Part shown: one piece after another, positions 4,416 through 6,053 of the stretch
Layout: every line of letters starts with the position of its first letter
Position numbering within the stretch: the stretch's first letter is position 1
Source: Actinomycetota bacterium
GTDB taxonomy: Bacteria > Actinomycetota > Actinomycetes > Actinomycetales > Microbacteriaceae
Assembly (NCBI GenBank): GCA_016870695.1
Contig: VGAV01000159.1
Coordinates: 1 to 6,053 of the forward strand
Direction of reading: 5' to 3'
Length of the DNA stretch: 6,053 nt
Made by a program: the position numbers and the translations under genes
Notes under the pieces: model-generated
The model's database searches: none
What the model was told of the DNA's origin: nothing
The model's input: only the letters and a program-made list of their open reading frames with translations

Positions 4416-6053
4416 ATGAAGCAGACCCTTCCCCGTCGGACGCTCACGAGCGTCACGACATTGGCTCTCGCGCTGACCGGCGCGCTCGTCGCCACGCAGC
4501 CCGCCGCGGCCGCGGACGACCGACTGGTCGCGCACTACCCCCTGACCGAGACGAGCGGCACGACCGCCGTCGACGCGTCGGGCAAGGGCCGCAACGCCAC
4601 CTACGTCGGGGGCGCCTCGCTCACCGGCGCGGAGGGCGTGCGGCTCGACGGGACGGACGACTACATCGACCTCCCCGACAACCTCCTCTCCGGGCTGAAC
4701 TCGGTGACGGTGAGCACCGACGTCCTCGTCCGGGCCGGCCAAGGCACCCCATACTTCATCTACGGCCTCGGCAACACCTCCGGCGGGGTCGGCAACGGGT
4801 ACCTGTTCTCCACGGGCAACCCGTTCAAGACCGCCATCGCCACCGGCAACTGGACCACCGAGCAGACGGTCAACAGCAACGCCGACCTGCAGCGCGACGT
4901 GTGGAAGACCATCACCTACACGCTCGACGACGCGACCGACACGGCGCGCGTCTACCTCGACGGCGTCCAGGTGGGCCAGGCCACGAATGTCACGATCACG
5001 CCCGGCGCGATCGGCGGCGGCACCACGACGGCGAACTACCTCGGACGTTCCGTGTACGACGCCGACCGCCGTCTGTCCGGCAGCCTCCGCGACTTCCGCA
5101 TCTACAACACAGCGCTCTCCGCCGCCGACGTCGCCGCGCTCGTTCCCACCGACGCGACCCGCCTGCAGCGCGACGCGGCGGCGCTGTCGCTGGGCGACCT
5201 CGGCGCCGTGACGGCGGACCTCACCCTCCCCGCGACGGGCGCCAACGGGTCGGCCGTCACCTGGGCCACCAGCAACGCCGGCGCCGTCAGCGCGACCGGC
5301 AAGGTCACCCGCCCCGCCGCCGGACAGCAGCCCGCCACCGCGACGCTCACGGCGACACTCACGCGAGGCTCGGCGACGCAGACGCGCACCTTCGCGGTCA
5401 CCGTCGCCCCGATGCCCGGCCGGGACGACCTCGCCCGCGCCGATCTCGACACGATCACGATCGCCAACGCCGGAGACATCCGCGGCAACATCACCCTGCC
5501 CGCGAAGGGCGCCGTGAACGGTACCGCGCTCACCTGGACCGCCTCCCCCGCCGGCGTCATCACGACGACCGCCCAGGGCGGGAAGGCGGCCGGCGTCGTC
5601 ACCCGGCAGGCCGCCGACACCACCGTGACGCTCACCGCAGCGGCATCCGGAACCTCCCAGACCCGGCAGATCCAGGTCACCGTCACGGCCGCCCCGGCGG
5701 GCCTCGACAAGGACTACTCGGCCGGATACCTGTGGACCCACTTCGCCACCGAGGGCGGCTACGAGAAGATCTTCCTCGGCCACAGCACCGACGGACTGCA
5801 CTGGGAGAAGCTGAACGACAACAAGCCCATCCTCGCCAACCTCGGCGGCGACCTCGGCGTGCGCGACCCGCACCTCGTCCGCTCCCCCGAGGGCGACAAG
5901 TACTGGATCATCGGCACCGACCTGCACGCCGAAGGCGGCGGCCCCGGCGGCTCCGGCTGGAACCAGCTGAACGCCAGCCAGAACATCGTCGTCTGGGAGT
6001 CCACCGACCTGGTGAACTGGAGCGACCAGCGCATCGTCTTCGCCGGGTTCGAC
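4416..6053 (+). CDS. Secreted GH43-type glycoside hydrolase with LamG and aBig domains (runs off right edge)
   Basis: The window holds 546 codons with no stop. Residues 1-33 are a Sec signal peptide (KQTLPRR n-region, hydrophobic core, cleavage after AAA before DD). Residues 36-243 are a LamG/concanavalin-like jelly roll (HYPLTETSGTTAVDASGKGRNA; DGTDDYIDLP; LRDFRIYNTALSAADVAALV), probably carbohydrate-binding. Residues 248-331 and 336-424 are two bacterial Ig-like (aBig) modules, each with an LP-N-TW or LP-N-LTW strand and ending in V-T-V. From residue 435 the chain resembles a GH43 five-bladed propeller: YLWTHFA, GHSTDGLHWEKL, then GVRDPHLVRSPEGDKYWIIGTD, with Asp484 the likely general base, and WESTDLVNWS. 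Family members attack arabinose-, xylose- or galactose-containing polysaccharides, but the substrate is not determinable here. The ATG at 4416 has GAAAGGA five bases upstream. A LacI-type operator overlies the promoter, implying sugar induction. Confidence 0.9.
   Translation, partial: MKQTLPRRTLTSVTTLALALTGALVATQPAAAADDRLVAHYPLTETSGTTAVDASGKGRNATYVGGASLTGAEGVRLDGTDDYIDLPDNLLSGLNSVTVSTDVLVRAGQGTPYFIYGLGNTSGGVGNGYLFSTGNPFKTAIATGNWTTEQTVNSNADLQRDVWKTITYTLDDATDTARVYLDGVQVGQATNVTITPGAIGGGTTTANYLGRSVYDADRRLSGSLRDFRIYNTALSAADVAALVPTDATRLQRDAAALSLGDLGAVTADLTLPATGANGSAVTWATSNAGAVSATGKVTRPAAGQQPATATLTATLTRGSATQTRTFAVTVAPMPGRDDLARADLDTITIANAGDIRGNITLPAKGAVNGTALTWTASPAGVITTTAQGGKAAGVVTRQAADTTVTLTAAASGTSQTRQIQVTVTAAPAGLDKDYSAGYLWTHFATEGGYEKIFLGHSTDGLHWEKLNDNKPILANLGGDLGVRDPHLVRSPEGDKYWIIGTDLHAEGGGPGGSGWNQLNASQNIVVWESTDLVNWSDQRIVFAGFD

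Noticed and set aside
4059..5927. 622-codon minus-strand open frame
   Set aside because: It is antisense to the glycoside hydrolase and tRNA-Arg. Its RTCDFWYRKPTLYPLSYGG segment is the familiar false peptide made by translating the complement of a tRNA.

Overview
The window is high-GC actinobacterial DNA (about 70% G+C by eye). GC-rich codons, the frequent heptamer GGATGCC/GGCATCC, and the families present (DUF6458, DUF2188, a PknB-type kinase) fit a Microbacteriaceae member, most likely Microbacterium or a close relative. The genus is an inference from style, not a database match.

Left part, minus strand (1-3604). Read from right to left, a small two-helix membrane protein (DUF6458) is followed by a membrane-anchored PknB-type Ser/Thr kinase, a lipoprotein whose start overlaps the kinase stop (TGATG), and a transglutaminase-like protein with an intact Cys-His-Asp triad. 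These four genes are closely spaced and look like one transcription unit, possibly devoted to envelope sensing or modification. A 270-base gap follows. It holds a GC-rich hairpin and a striking array of CTGCAGACGCGCGGT repeats spaced 31-21-31-21 bp. The first 109 codons of arginyl-tRNA synthetase (argS) lie at the left edge.

Middle (3605-4261). A divergent region carries a perfect TTGACA-N6-TGTCAA palindrome. It precedes a small plus-strand DUF2188 gene, which is followed by a GC-rich hairpin and an unexplained 16-bp-arm inverted repeat (4006-4060). A tRNA-Arg(CCG) gene with encoded CCA and a strong downstream hairpin comes next.

Right part, plus strand (4262-6053). A regulated promoter drives a secreted multidomain glycoside hydrolase: signal peptide, LamG/concanavalin-like domain, two bacterial Ig-like (aBig) domains, and the start of a GH43-type beta-propeller. 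The gene runs off the right edge. Its promoter contains a LacI-family-like operator centred between the -35 and -10, nested inside a second inverted repeat with exactly the same centre. Another palindrome resembling the CebR/CelR box lies 51 bp upstream. This implies sugar-induced control of extracellular polysaccharide breakdown.

No mobile element, CRISPR array or defence system is visible. The most unusual signals are in the non-coding DNA: the phased repeat array, the concentric operator and the 4006-4060 inverted repeat.
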